Positions 1 to 11,647 of a stretch of 64,000 nt of DNA are shown here, piece by piece. The translations under genes and the position numbers were made by a program. This DNA comes from Nipponacmea schrenckii (Eukaryota > Mollusca > Gastropoda > Lottiidae), in assembly GCA_030562195.1 (NCBI GenBank), contig JAUJPP010000005.1, positions 28,507,106-28,571,105 on the forward strand, given 5' to 3'. Under the pieces are notes generated by a model that made no database searches, was not told the DNA's origin, and saw only the letters and a list, made by a program, of their open reading frames with translations. Numbering within the stretch: the stretch's first letter is position 1; each line of letters starts with the position of its first letter.

Positions 1-460
1 TATTTAGTTTTGGACGAACATTAGAAGTAACAAAATCACAAAGATTGCAAATATAAATTAGGATAACACAAATAAGAATGATTGCAAATTATATATGAGA
101 TTAAACATTTCTGAATATGAAAAATATGTACAATATTTCAAAATATATAAATATACCAAATCCCAAATCAAATAGCCCGTTAAATCCTTAAAATTAGGGG
201 TTGGGTGGGAGGGAAACTGACTTTTCAAACTGAGTTTACTTGCTGATGTAAAAATGTAAAGGGAGGATGTTCGGAACAGGGTTAAAGAAGTGAACTTATT
301 TCAACATAATAGTGAGTAGTATCAGTTATTGAAAACGAAAGAAATCTAATCAAATCAGCTGAACGCTGTGGGTCAACAGTACTAATCAATACATTGAGGT
401 TTACTACAGGGTCCAGACAATTAAACATTTTATAAATAAAATACTAATATTATCGAGTAT
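1..460. other. AT-rich non-coding stretch
   Basis: I see no coding exon, RNA gene or repeat here. All six frames are closed by frequent stops. Confidence 0.6.
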
Positions 461-603
461 TCCATGAACGATCTCTTTGGGAACGTCACCACTTGTCACC
501 ACCAACCTTTGTGTGCAATGAAAACCATGTCGATTGTCAGGTCCTTACAAATGATCTCCATCAGCTGCTTCTTGTTTGAACTCACTGTCATTTTATACTT
601 TAC
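461..603 (-). pseudogene. PIN-like repeat-protein fragment, copy 1
   Basis: On the minus strand a frame opens at 591 with MTVSSNKKQLMEIICKDL and, after a small frameshift, continues with LVVTSGDVPKEIVHGI. The DNA is strongly similar to 55025-55190, so this is the same repeat at the other end of the window. The residue pattern (SNKxQL, then LVVTS, then a short G-rich turn) matches a family I recall from large invertebrate repeat-associated proteins that also carry a PIN/XPG-like DDTDVF block. That block is absent from this copy, because homology stops near 461. It is truncated on both sides and cannot encode a protein. The identity of the repeat pair is seen directly; the family name is from memory and uncertain. 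Confidence 0.6.
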
Positions 604-605
604 TG

Positions 606-1845
606 ATTAAACTTTTAAAAAGTGGCCTGGTTTCACCACAGGAATCCCAAACTTCACTTTTGAATTTAAACAAAGGATCGTTTTTCTGTTCATACCCATG
701 GGTAGAGAGGTGTCACCACCCGGATTATGGAAGAGAATGTCTTGTACTGTGATATTCTGCTAAAAACATCGTATGGAAAAACTTGCTGGGTTCACTCCAA
801 AATGTGTGTCTGGCTGCTGGACTATTTCAAATTTTAAGATTCCTAAAACAATTTTGTTAGCTGGTCACAAATACTGACCGGATTAGTGGGGGACAACACA
901 AACGAAAGTGAATAATTGGAATAAAAGGAATAAATGATCAACTTTAAGGAATCTCAGAATGTTCAAAATAAAACAAAGGGAATAACACCCCACTTTAATG
1001 TCTTAAGATGGTATAGACGTCACCCATTTTTCCTCCACATTCAATAATGCTTATCAATTGTTTGAACATTTTACTTACATTAACAATACCCATTAACGCA
1101 CAATAAGTGTACTTGTCGTTGAGCTGATTGTGGCTATATATAGAGTTATTGAAAAAAAAATGAATAGACACTAATTATCTCATGACTACCATCGGCATTT
1201 AAGATGAAGCAACGCCGTACATAACCATTCCGTTTAGTTTTACCTTACGGAAAATTAGTACGATCAGAAAAGTGTGCCCTTTCTAAAAATATGTGTTGTC
1301 TTCATATAACTTGTAAATGGCATGGAAATCTATTTGATATATATCAGTCTGAAATAAAAAAAAAACGAATTATACAGTTCTTTATTTCCTCCAATTTGAG
1401 GATTACAACATAGTTAAACGTTATACAAACAAAATATAAATTAAACGATAGAAAAAATGTATAGAGTAAAATAATTAATATTTATAAAATAGAAATAAAA
1501 ATACACTATTTACAATTAAATTATATAGATGGTATTATGGTAAATAAATATTTGAAAAAGTGAAGTAATAATTCAGGTTTGAGAGATTCCTTCCGTAAGA
1601 TGGCTTATTAATACATTGATATACACTATTGTAATTTTGTATGATAATGCTAAAATCCACTTTTTGTATTATAATTTGATAGTGAAGGACTGTAATTTTC
1701 GCCAAAATTTATCACCTCTGGGAACATGGTCAAGGCAATCTGTTGAAATGTGTACTCCAGCACTGGAGAAAAGTAGTCCGTATTTTCTGCTAAGAAATAT
1801 TCACCTGTAGAAACTAGTTTAAGTGAATGTTTTGGTAAATAGTAA
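606..1845. other. Non-coding stretch
   Basis: AT-rich sequence with short A runs (for example 1357-1366). Small ORFs at 1616-1949 overlap the tandem repeat that follows and show no family resemblance. I see no gene or element. Confidence 0.55.
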
Positions 1846-2043
1846 GCGAGACGTTTTATACAAAAGGTTCGTAAGCCATACATCGTATGTGTAAAGCAAG
1901 ACGTTTTATACAAAAGGTTCGTAAGCCATACATCGTATGTGTAAAGCAAGACGTTTTATACAAAAGGTTCGTAAGCCATACATCGTATGTGTAAAGCAAG
2001 ACGTTTTATACAAAAGGTTCGTAAGCCATACATTGTATGTGTG
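1846..2043. repeat. 50-bp minisatellite, four copies
   Basis: Four head-to-tail units start at 1846, 1896, 1946 and 1996. Each carries GACGTTTTATACAAAAGG followed by a GTAAGCCATACAT block. The units are nearly identical; the first has GCGAG for GCAAG and the last CATTG for CATCG. There are no unique spacers, so this is a tandem minisatellite, not a CRISPR array. The high identity suggests recent expansion. Confidence 0.95.
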
Positions 2044-3703
2044 ACGGTTTACATTGGTATGAAAAGACAAATCTCTGGATTCTGAGATAGCTTGTTAGAC
2101 GATGCGCTTCCATAAATCTGGTTTCTCAAAAGTTCCTTGGAGATTTAGTTCTTGCGTCATGCTTTAATTCAAAAATTCAATTTTGTTTTCAATGTCTCAC
2201 ATCAGAGGTACCTGTTTTTATCCACGCCTAGACCCACTATCAACTTATATATGATACAACGCGACCAACTATTTTTTCACCTCTCCTTTATTTTGCTGTC
2301 AATTCTTGAATTTCTTGTACCATACCCAATTTTTTTCGTGAAAAGGTTTCCTTTCTTTTCCTCTGATACACAAGATTTGTCAAAAAATTTTCATGTAATC
2401 ATATTTTGACCCCCTGCAAATTACAGCAACTTTCTGTTTAAATAAACAGAATTCAAGTCGGTTGCAGTGGTGTATTCTAAACGTCAATTGTACTCTAGTT
2501 AAAGTAGGGCACCATTAAACTGTTGAGTTGTATGGTGCTTCGATGGTAAGTAAACAGAGAAATCAAAATCGATAAATAGAGCATTTTTAATTGAAAAATC
2601 TACACCAATAAAAAGTATCGAATGATATTGACTGTAGAAGTGGATTTAGAAACACCCAAGGGCGGCAATGCATTTTGCTTACAAGGGGCCATATCTTCTT
2701 GGGGTACTGAATGAAAGGGAAGGGGGACTATCAGAGATATATTTTGTGACAATTTGAAATGAAATGAAATGGTTGCAGTTTTACGTCCTACTCTTCTGCA
2801 CCTTATGGGGACATTTTTCCAGGATAGCGGCATAAGCCATGTTCTTTATATTAACAATTCATATTATCTATAAATCGAACTGAGGTTAAACGTATTGATA
2901 CTAGGTTTGCACTTGTGATATAATGTATAGTTTTGCATGAATATTAGAAAATATTATAAGAAAAAGGCTGTATTGTTCTGATAACCAATGTTCTGTTCAG
3001 TATGTTACATCAGGAATTTTAATGCAATTTAATAGGTATGGGATACTAGTATGCATGCCCCTTCAATTCCATGTCATGAACATATTAATCATGTGGCGAT
3101 GCAAGCACTCTAAATGGAGTGATCCACGTTCACATAAGCAGGCAGTGCGAAAGGTAACATCAATATAACAATCTATATTATTGAGAATGTATTGTTTGTT
3201 TTTCATCAAAATATCTTTATAGATTACATTACAAAGGAAATATTTATTTTTATATTTTGTTGTCTTAGTGGTTGTTCTAGTGGTTGTTCTATTATATTCA
3301 GAATTTTGATATTGATTTCTTCTAAAATATTCTCTGATTATTTAATACAACTATATATAATACTTATATATAATCCCTTATCGATTTGAAGTGTGAATGA
3401 TGTGAATAATTCATTGATTTTCTTTATTGTTCATGAATTTCATTCCCTTTAATAATACCATGCTGATTATAGGTTTTATTATAAAAAAATATTGATATAA
3501 TTTTAATATTGACATTATATCTCCTTTATATCCAGCAGTTTACCAACATCTCTGATCTGAAATCGACGAAACGTCACAGATGAGTGCAAATTGTGATGAA
3601 AAAATTTAGCGGAAATATGTCAAATGTACGTAATTGAGATGGATTAATTCTCACAAATTAGCAGACTAGGTTGTAACAAATAATTGTCGTTTTAGAAATG
3701 GGC
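2044..3703. other. Non-coding stretch
   Basis: I see no supported gene. Positions 2600-2830 are somewhat richer in GC than their surroundings and hold a 77-codon minus-strand ORF of low-complexity character. It resembles nothing I recognise, so I do not call it. Confidence 0.5.
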
Positions 3704-3711
3704 AGATGTGG

Positions 3712-4459
3712 CAGGCCCGTAACCAGCTCTATGTGCCAAGGGTGGGGGGGGGGGGGTGGCGACCGCATTTATAAGGGGGCGGTCACATTACTTTTAGGAA
3801 AGTGGGAGGGGGGGCAGTTATAACGATAATAATTGCATGATACTTAAAACAGCTTTCAATTCTTATTTAATTCAGGGATTGTGAAAAAGAAAATTAATTA
3901 AGGGGAGAGGGGGTGGTTAAAGATTAGATAAACAACTATTTTTTTTATATCAGACTGTTTTATAAAAAGAGAATACATTTTTAAAAAAATAACTATTCAT
4001 AGGGTAGTTTAAGTGTTTGAACAACCGAATATGAATAAATTTATGCATATTAATAATTACAGTTTGATTAGTTTCTCATATGCATGTGATAATCTAACAC
4101 CTTTGTCTGACTGGTCACTTCTGATGTTGATAGCTTCATGAAGTTTTCTGGTTTTATCAATATGTTTATTGATTGTCAATATGTTGGTGTTTTCAAAGTT
4201 GACTTTAACTTCAATTACGTTGCATAAACTTTAACCAATGACTGTTGTTCCATAAAACTGTGTCTACATATTGTTCCCACAATACTTGAATGCCATTTAA
4301 AGATCTTTAAAATTCTCAATAGAAGACAAAATTGATCTCTTTCAGCATTAAGTACAAGATTGTGACTGCTTTCAGCTTTAATTGATTTTTTTTTAGTATT
4401 TTGCAGGGGGGGGGCAAAAAGATTTCCAGGGGGGGGGGGCGCCGCTAGTTACGGGCCTG
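3712..4459. mobile_element. hAT-type non-autonomous DNA transposon (748 bp)
   Basis: The left end starts CAGGCCCGTAACCAGC and the right end is its near inverse, ending GCTAGTTACGGGCCTG. The element is flanked by a perfect 8-bp direct repeat AGATGTGG at 3704-3711 and 4460-4467. An 8-bp target duplication with TIRs beginning CAGG is the hallmark of the hAT superfamily. Long G runs sit just inside both ends (3743-3760 and 4407-4440). No transposase ORF is present, so it would have depended on an autonomous relative. A P-type origin, which also gives 8-bp duplications, is less likely given the CAGG termini. Confidence 0.85.
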
Positions 4460-4467
4460 AGATGTGG

Positions 4468-6230
4468 TCCAGATTCAATGGGTTCTTTTCTGCAGTTTTC
4501 TAGCACATCTATTATTTTCTTATCTGTATATATATTTAACACCGTAATTACAAAGAAAACAAGACGATCGACGCTCGAATTTAACCAAGTCACTTGTTAA
4601 AGAACACTAAGCATCATTTAACGTTGTTTGTTTATCAGGGTCCTATAAATAACCCATAACCCCTTCACTCAACATTCTAATCTAAATAATGTTCACCATT
4701 ATTTTCACTTTTAACTGTCATTCTAAATACGGTTTGTTTGATTGTTTCAGATATCAAACCTCAAACCTAGTAGAAACAGGATATTAATTCTGGTTGGATC
4801 AATAATTAAATAAACCAATCAAAAAATTAAATATTTAAAACCTTCCGAAAAAGAATCAGTTTACCAGATTCAAACAGGCTTGAGAGTCAATATAACTGAA
4901 CACTTTTCACCTTCTCTATTTTTTCAACAAATTGGTCCTGAACTTTACAATGAGGCCATACAGATTTTTCGGATCTTCGCCACAATTTAAAAAATAGTAT
5001 TTTTTAGTATAGGTTTTATCGATTTTATTGAAGAAATTTGAAATATATCATATAATTCCTTCAAATTTCCCTAGTTCAGTAGAGCATTTGTGTTACTATG
5101 TTGATTAGAATTCGGATCTGTTCATTTTACATACTGGTAAATGTATGTTACTTGGTCATTTAAAAATAGATGGCATTACTGGCATTGTAAGGGGGAATTT
5201 TAATCTTTTTGTACGTCGAAATTTGTTTGTTCAAAATTTTTAAATTAAGTTTTATATGCTGTCTTAGCAGGTGTAAAATCGATAGAAATCAATTAGTTAG
5301 AAACATACGTCAACTTGCTATCTACTGTTTCTAATAGAGATCTATTAGAAAATATTAAATTCAAAATTAAGAACCACAGAATTCAAGAAAATAAAGAATG
5401 ATAGGCAGGTAATAAGAGCAATTCAAACAAATATACACTATACATAAACATATTATAAATGAACATTTATTATACTTTTCCCTCGCTTTCTTGCTCTTTT
5501 TACCCTCGCTTTCTTGCCTTATTCCTCGCTTTGTCGTCTGTCGACTTCTCGTGGGTGTGAGGGTTATATGGCAGCAGCAGGCTTTCATATACTTATGCGT
5601 GATATAAGATGCCTTTTGTAAAGTTCCTATATGATAGCCTTTTTAAACATTAAAATTAAGAATGGCTGTATTACATTTTACAGATGAACTTCGCGTAAAC
5701 ACAATATTTTGAACAACGGACCTGCAACTCTTGACCTTCAGAGGTATGTATGTGAAGTTACTACTGAATAGTTTATCAAGTATTTGTTTTCCAATCAGAA
5801 TCGATTTTTCCAAAATGAAATATCTGCTAGAAAAGTACAAATTGAGCTATGGGTATTAAAATTGCCGATAAAATAGAAGTTCTATTGGTGGAGCATAGTT
5901 CAACCAGTCCTTATGGTTGCCGAGTCGCTGACTAGCTTCTTCATGTATACGAACACTATCATGTCGACAGCATGAAAGAATTTAATGATCTTCATTGGTC
6001 TCAAGAAACAGCTTTTGGATACGGCAGCTTCATGCACCGACTAAGTCTTTAAACTAATTATTCGGGATAAAAATATTCAGAGGCAGTCGCTGAACCAATT
6101 TATCGTTAACATGGGCTGGTGACTTGTTTTGACTATTAGCAGTTTCTCTATAAAAATAACATATTGTTTAGGACCATTCAAACGATTCTCTATTCAATTC
6201 GGACTATTTGATCGACCTTTGACTTAACTC
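4468..6230. other. Non-coding stretch
   Basis: No gene found. Positions 5479-5533 hold two to three imperfect copies of a CCTCGCTTTCTTGC motif, which give a short Lys/Arg-rich ORF on the minus strand that looks like a by-product of the repeat. Confidence 0.5.
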
Positions 6231-6238
6231 AGTTTTGA

Positions 6239-6391
6239 CCAATCACGTGGCTTCCTTTTCCCGCGAATTGATTATAAGACCCGAACAATTGGTGCATTCT
6301 GATACGTATTAGACTAGCTTATCAAGTCCGCTCTAATAGAAACTAGAACAATATGGCCGTTTCGTCAACAGCACATGGCAGAGATAATTAG
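6239..6391 (+). promoter_or_regulatory. Promoter-like motif cluster (tentative)
   Basis: Within 120 bp lie a CCAAT box fused to an E-box (CCAATCACGTGG, 6239-6250), an E2F-like TTTTCCCGCGAA (6256-6267), a TATA-like ATTATAAG (6271-6278) and then an ATG at 6353 opening a 12-codon frame. The arrangement looks like a small core promoter, but no downstream exon could be identified. It may be chance or part of an old element. Confidence 0.25.
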
Positions 6392-7685
6392 GTTCGAACA
6401 GTCCGTATTGAAGGGCAGTGTTAGACCTAACTCTAGTGGTAACGTACAAAGCCAATAGCTAATAAAACATTCAAAACGAAACTAATAAAATATGAACGAA
6501 AGTTAGGTCTATATTTTAATTAGACTGCCTATTTTAAATCTTATCCCGCTGTATTGTGTCAGAAAGTTGAAATTAGTATCACCAAGAGGTTCTAATCTGG
6601 AATGGAGTATGAATCAGCAACTCGGTTTATATCGTGTACGTCTACCCTTCATTTGGTTACAAATACAAATATTCATCATTATATTTGCAGCTTGATCAAA
6701 AAAACCTAAATTTGATTAAAATATGTTTTCATAAACTTTTAAAATTGAATCACTACATCTGACTATCAAGTACTTTAAATCACGTTTCTTAAAGACATCC
6801 AATCAGAGTAAGAGGAAATCCTTACTTTAGAGTCCAAATGTACTGTCTACAAGAAGAATTAAATATATTATTATCGTGGCTCATATACGACAAAATTATT
6901 TCCTATTGATTTTTTTTTTTTTTTTTTGTAAACTTTGATTTTCATTTTAATACTTTCATTTTCTTTTTTAGAACTTGATTTATCAGTATGGTGGAAAATA
7001 ATTTTTACCTTGGGTATTATATAATGATTTTTTAATTAAAAACTTGATTTATCATCTCGGTGGAAAGTTATTTTCACCCAGGTCATAATTCAATGGGTTT
7101 TTATCTAAAAACTTTCGTAATCTATGTCTAATTGAATCACGCGTTCTCAAAGATGGATGGCAGCATTAATTCTGTGTATACTGGAAATGTGAGTAGGAAT
7201 TAATCTTTAATCTTGTATAACGCATAATGACTATGTTAGGTCGAATATATGGTTTATGACCTGAATAAGTCAACAGTGCTTAATTATACAAATGGCTCAT
7301 ACAGATATTATAAGACGAAAACGTTTTTTACTGCAATTATTGAGATAATTCTGTACAGACAATCGCACCGTAGTAATACTTTTCATTGTTAGTCCCTTCA
7401 TACCACGGAAAAAGGGGAACACAGCCATAAACAGAATTCGAAACCGTAACAAGCATAATTTCTTCAATGGTGTAATATTTTAAAAGATGGAAGGGGGAAG
7501 TCGATATCTTCGATTACTGTGACGTTATATGAGATAGGTACACTGCAAAACTAAACGACTTTTTAGAAAAACTCCAATTATACACACTCGGGACTATATG
7601 CAGTGGTGCTGTTAGGGTACCAGTCACAGATTATTTTACCAAGACACAGGTGTAGTAACGCTACAAGTAAGACGACATCACAATA
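6392..7685. other. Non-coding stretch
   Basis: No gene found. It contains a T run at 6910-6927 and the 69-bp duplication listed separately. The rest is AT-rich without recognisable structure. Confidence 0.5.
6972..7109. repeat. 69-bp tandem duplication
   Basis: Two adjacent copies start at 6972 and 7041, each with AACTTGATTTATCA, then a GGTGGAAA block and a TTTTTACC or TTTTCACC block. They are diverged, so the duplication is old. Confidence 0.75.
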
Positions 7686-7689
7686 GGAA

Positions 7690-8034
7690 TTATGATGTAT
7701 AAAGTTTATCACCATTTAACTCCAAATTACCTTTCTAACCTGATACAAATAAATGATAAACCATACAATTTAATACAATACAACTGAAGGACTGAATTAT
7801 GTTATAGATCTTTCATACTGTCTGGCATTAGAGAATGGAATAAGTTATCTAATAACTTAAAAATTCTACCTTCCATAAATTCTTTTATAGCAGCTCTCAA
7901 ATTATATTAAATCCTAGTACCTACGTCATACTTTTATGGCTCTCGAAAAAATCAAATTCTGCTTCCTCGCATTCGTCTTTCTAGTTTTAGTATACCATGC
8001 TTGGTGACATAAGGTGATGCGAAGCAGAAGCAAA
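7690..8034 (+). pseudogene. Non-LTR RT C-terminal fragment
   Basis: The plus-strand frame from about 7696 reads MYKVYHHLTPNYLSNLI, then after stops SGIREWNKLSNNLK and YFYGSRKNQILLPRIRLS. This is the characteristic region just downstream of the catalytic RT domain in CR1/jockey-like retrotransposons: YKxxxxLTPxYL, then IREWNxL, then the segment before a C-terminal Cys/His cluster. It breaks off where the minus-strand element's poly(A) tail begins at 8042. The missing next segment (DLNQKNKILRHV and a CGH motif) appears at 9412, on the far side of that element. It carries stops and is non-functional. Confidence 0.75.
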
Positions 8035-8041
8035 TTATTAT

Positions 8042-9412
8042 TATTTTTTTTTTTTTTTTTTGTAATATTTTATTCAATAGAAACGGATCTGGGATCAGGC
8101 TTTCACCTATATCACCCCTCTCACATACACATATTTCCAGAATTTGGTTGTTATTAACATATATACAAACATTGCAACAAAACTTTAAATAATGATAACA
8201 AAAATAATAATGAAAGTATACTAAGGTTTTAGAATCTTTTTGAAAAGGCAATAAAATATTGAATTATTTCAAAAATTAAAAATGAGTTCTGGTTGGTGTC
8301 TGCTCCGAACAAAAGATTATCTACATTAATGAAAATAGAAGGTGAATAAGATAATGATCGATTTCGTGCATCTAAATGTAGGGGGCAGTTGGGTAACTAG
8401 TGTTCTGTATCCTCAAATGGATGACCACAAGCGCAGGCTGGTGAATCTGATATATGTCTTAAAAATTTGTGACCATTGAGATCACTACAGGAGAGACACA
8501 GGCGGTAGTGGATAATTTGGTTTTGTCGTTTTCCGAAATGATAAAATATGGGTGGTTTAGTATCTGATAATCTTAGTGAGTTTTTAGATGAGGAAATCGA
8601 AAGTGACAGTTTTTAAAATCTGGGAGAATATTCCACTCACGAATTGTAAATAGTAAAAAAGAGTAATAAGATGATGGCAAATTTGTTGTTTCTGAAAGAG
8701 TATACTGTTGGTTGGTAAAAGTTCCGAAAGAAAATTTGGAGTAATATTATTGATCATTTTATATAGTATTATAAGTTTGTGTCGTCGACGCCTCTCCTGT
8801 AGTGGAATAAATCCTTTTTCTTGGTAGATTAAGGCATGGCTTGTTCCCTTGACAGCCCCGCATATAGTTCTGAATGCGTGTAACTGGAGGTTATCTAATT
8901 CAGTCGTTAATTCTTTAGTGCTCCCGTCCCATGAAATATCGCAATAATCAAAATGAGGTAAGATAAAAGAGGTGTATATGGTTTGAAGAGATTTCCTTCT
9001 TAGACGATATATTTCAGACCTTCAAGACAGTTTTCTCTAAAATCTGATTAATATGACAATCCCATTTACAATTAGTTTGAAAATTTAGTCCTAGATGCTT
9101 GTGCGGAGAAACCTCCAGGATGTCGGTGATGTTAAATATTAAGATAAGCAAAATAAGATTATTTTTATTATGTAGTGCTAGTGATTCAGATTTCAGCGGG
9201 TTGAAGGTAAACAGCCAGTCCTTAGCCCAGTTGTTAATTTGCTCAAGGTCACGGTTTAGTATATCTGCGGAAGCATGTGGGTCAACAATTTTAAGATACA
9301 GACTAGTGTCATCGGCAAAAAGGCGAATGTTGGATTGTATGTTGTCTACAATATCATTTATGTACGGTATATTAAAAATGATAGCGGCCCAAGGACAGAA
9401 CCCTGTGGTACA
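8042..9412 (-). mobile_element. 5'-truncated CR1-like non-LTR retrotransposon
   Basis: Reading the minus strand from 9412: VPQGSVLGPL (RT motif 4), after a frameshift NIRLFADDTSLYL (catalytic Asp-Asp), HFDYCDISWDG, LYKMINNITPNFL, and a C-terminal cluster with CACGHPFEDTEH. An untranslated 3' end follows, and then a 20-nt A tail (T run at 8042-8061 on the plus strand). The 5' half of the RT, the endonuclease and ORF1 are absent, as expected for target-primed reverse transcription that stopped early. Several frameshifts and stops show it is dead. The 3' block at 8091-8122 matches 9752-9784 in inverted orientation, so both copies belong to one family. Confidence 0.85.
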
Positions 9413-9830
9413 CTATATAGACCTAAATCAAAAAAACAAAATCCTCCGACACGTTTCGGACAATCCTACCAGCTCATGTGGTCACATATTCGAAACCCTG
9501 AGTAAACTACACTACTCTCTTCCTCTTAAAACCTAACGATCTATCAATAAATAGACTTCTTTTCGGAACCAAATGTCAAGAATTCTATTCGTGCAAGTCC
9601 ATAATTTCATTCAACTCAGCAAAATGATCCTTTCAACTTAGAAATTTACCCAATATCACCAGCAGAGACGTGCAGATACCTTTGTAAATATATTTATTAC
9701 TTACATGTAATTCATTATCTTTTTGTATTTATTATGAACATATTGATTAGGGAGAGGGGTGATATAGGCAAAAGCCTGTTCCCCAAAGGCATTTCATTAT
9801 TATAGGAATAAAATATAGTTGACAAAAAAA
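9413..9830 (+). mobile_element. 3' end of the same CR1-like family, opposite strand
   Basis: The frame from 9419 reads DLNQKNKILRHVSDNP followed by SSCGHIFE, homologous to the C-terminal Cys/His block of the minus-strand copy. Remnants such as LLFGTKCQEF follow, then a 3' untranslated end with GAGAGGGGTGATATAGG at 9752-9768 and AATAAAATA near 9808. It begins abruptly at the 5' edge of the minus-strand copy. The simplest reading is that it continues the fragment at 7690-8034, split by insertion of the element between them. I found no clean target-site duplication to prove this. Confidence 0.75.
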
Positions 9831-10049
9831 GTGCGATATTGTTGATTTTTCAACCGGTTTTGAATTATTGCTCTTGACTTAGTCAAAACGCATCGAAATT
9901 AGCTTGTGAATATGATATGGACTACAGTTTTCGTCTTATTTAAATGGAATGTGGTGTGATCATATATATTTTTAGATTTGGCCCAAATAATCTGTGTTTA
10001 AATAGAAATTTACTTTAAAGTGGGTTTATCTTGCTAGGCAACCATTTGT

Positions 10050-10640
10050 CCTTTTATTTCAGATTCAAACACTTTTTGCCGTAGCTCGAGTCTTGGGACA
10101 GAATCAAATGCTTTCCTGTAATACCTTGTTTTAATTATCGATTAATCAGAGAGTTTAGATTGAATTATGGTCTAGCGTGTGATGTTTTCTGTAACATGTT
10201 TGCTCGGCGTTTACAATAATTCTTTTTCTTAATAGTTAATCTAGAATTGATAACCACAGCAAACAATTTACAAGGACAACTTATGATTGTAATTCCTCTA
10301 TACATGTTTGCATCTGTCCTACTGTCCTTGTTTTTGAAAACTGGATGAATAAGACCTGTTGTTCCAAATCACGAACAAGATTGAACAATAAGACGTATTA
10401 TACAAGTAACATCAGAGCAGAATTATACTTAATTTATTCGTTCAGTATTGCATCATCGCCATATGATTTAGAGTTTTTAAGTTTTGCAATACATTAAATA
10501 ATTTCATTCTCCGTGATTGGTGGATCCATCAATATGTGGCACACATGCGGCGTTCAACAGAATCTGTTTTTCGGTTTCGTCTATTTGTACACCTTCTTTT
10601 GATTCTCTTAAGTGTTCATATAATTCATGTTATAAATGTC
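10050..10640 (-). pseudogene. Reverse transcriptase fragment of a second non-LTR family
   Basis: Minus-strand frames, joined across stops, show the N-terminal half of a non-LTR RT in order: PPITENEI with a KLKN turn, a degenerate SYGDDAILNE, LIHPVFKNKDSRTDANMYRG (the HKKGxxxxxxNYRG equivalent), and YRKAFDSVPRLELRQKV (motif A, catalytic Asp). Motif B (GxxQG) and the FADD box are not present downstream, so the piece is truncated at about 10050. There is at least one stop per 40 codons. It is probably a different family from 8042-9412, because the retained regions do not overlap and the spacing is unrelated. Confidence 0.7.
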
Positions 10641-11000
10641 TTTGGTTGCGTTTTATACAAAGATAATAGTATCTTGATGTGTGCTGAAAAATTATAATTT
10701 TAGTGGCAATTAAAATATATTTGTTCTGGAGCATTATAAGATTAATCAAATGGGAGTTAATTTATTTCTGATAACAGAGGACGCTGTCCTCTTTTACTTT
10801 GGCGCCTTCAAGGTATAGTCCTTTTTTTGGCGCCCAATAAAAAATTTGTTGAGCATTTTGATCAGCTTTCCTTCGCTTACTCACTGCAAGGACCATATTT
10901 ATTTATGTTGAAGGCGCTATTAAATATTTGACTTTAGTTCAAATTGACGGGCTGAAATTTTGATGTTATTTTGATGTTATTAATTGGTGTCTGTGTTTTC
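10641..11000. other. Leader-like region before the SGNH ORF
   Basis: No coding signal. GGCGCC occurs twice (about 10800 and 10829), and the stretch ends in a pyrimidine tract and AG at 11001-11002. It could be the untranslated or intronic leader of the element that follows. Confidence 0.35.
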
Positions 11001-11010
11001 AGAATCAAAT

Positions 11011-11627
11011 ATGGTAAACCCCACGAAAGTGTTAGTTAACGGTAGTTCGCACATAAATCATTTACAAACTTTTATGTCAAAAAATACCAGGTTAAAGGAT
11101 TTTAACTTTCGGCCTGAAGAAGGATTAATTAAGGTGAAATATTGTGGAATTGGGGGCAGAAAAATAGAGAATACATGACATTGCTCAAGATGGAAACAAG
11201 CAATTAAGAATTATTCTCCAGATCATATTTTAGTTCAATTGTTAGGAAATGATTTAGACCACTGTGACCTCTCTCATGATAGAGTCAAACAGTTAGTGGA
11301 ATTCTTGTTTTTTACTCTAGAGTCATGGGTAAGAGATGGTTTTGTACGAAAAACAACAGTCAAATACCATCTCGCCTAGTCACTCGCTTGATTGCTGTTG
11401 ACCATTATAATAACATGATTGAATATGCTAATGAACTGATTAAAGCCAAGGTATCTGACAGCCCGTCAATGTATTTTTGTAAATTACGTGCTGTGAACTG
11501 TTTAAAACCAGCACAGCATATGTATCGTGATGGTGTTCACTTTAGTAATATTGGCAATAAGTTGTATTATAGAAGTCTTCGAGGAGCAATCCTTCAAATG
11601 TTAAAAGGTAATTATATGCACTGGTAA
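11011..11627 (+). pseudogene. SGNH/GDSL hydrolase-like domain of a retroelement
   Basis: The frame opens at 11011 (MVNPTKVLVNGSSHINHL), 9 nt after a splice-acceptor-like TGTGTTTTCAG. It is broken by an in-frame TGA at 11176 and a frameshift near 11345. The three SGNH signatures are present in order: GSS (block I, candidate nucleophile Ser), LLGNDLD (block III, G-N-D) and YRDGVHFSNIGN with YYRSLRGAI (block V, catalytic D-x-x-H). Such esterase-like domains occur in Ngaro/DIRS-type tyrosine-recombinase retrotransposons and in ORF1 of CR1/L2 elements. The DGVHFS...YYRSLRGA form and the gag-like ORF downstream favour the former. It is dead, but its active-site residues are still readable. Confidence 0.7.
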
Positions 11628-11647
11628 TTGAAGCTTATTCTGCATGT

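Noticed and set aside
1650..1949. 99-codon minus-strand ORF with internal protein repeats
   Set aside because: The repeated residues are just the 50-bp minisatellite read through; no start context or family match.
1846..2043. CRISPR-like periodic repeats
   Set aside because: Units are contiguous without unique spacers, and the sequence is eukaryotic.
5367..5588. Lys/Arg-rich 73-codon minus-strand ORF
   Set aside because: Basic stretch arises from short CCTCGCTTTCTTGC repeats; no homology or gene context.
9099..9536. 145-codon plus-strand ORF
   Set aside because: Most of it is the antisense of the minus-strand RT (FADDT region); only its last third (from 9419) is real coding homology on the plus strand.
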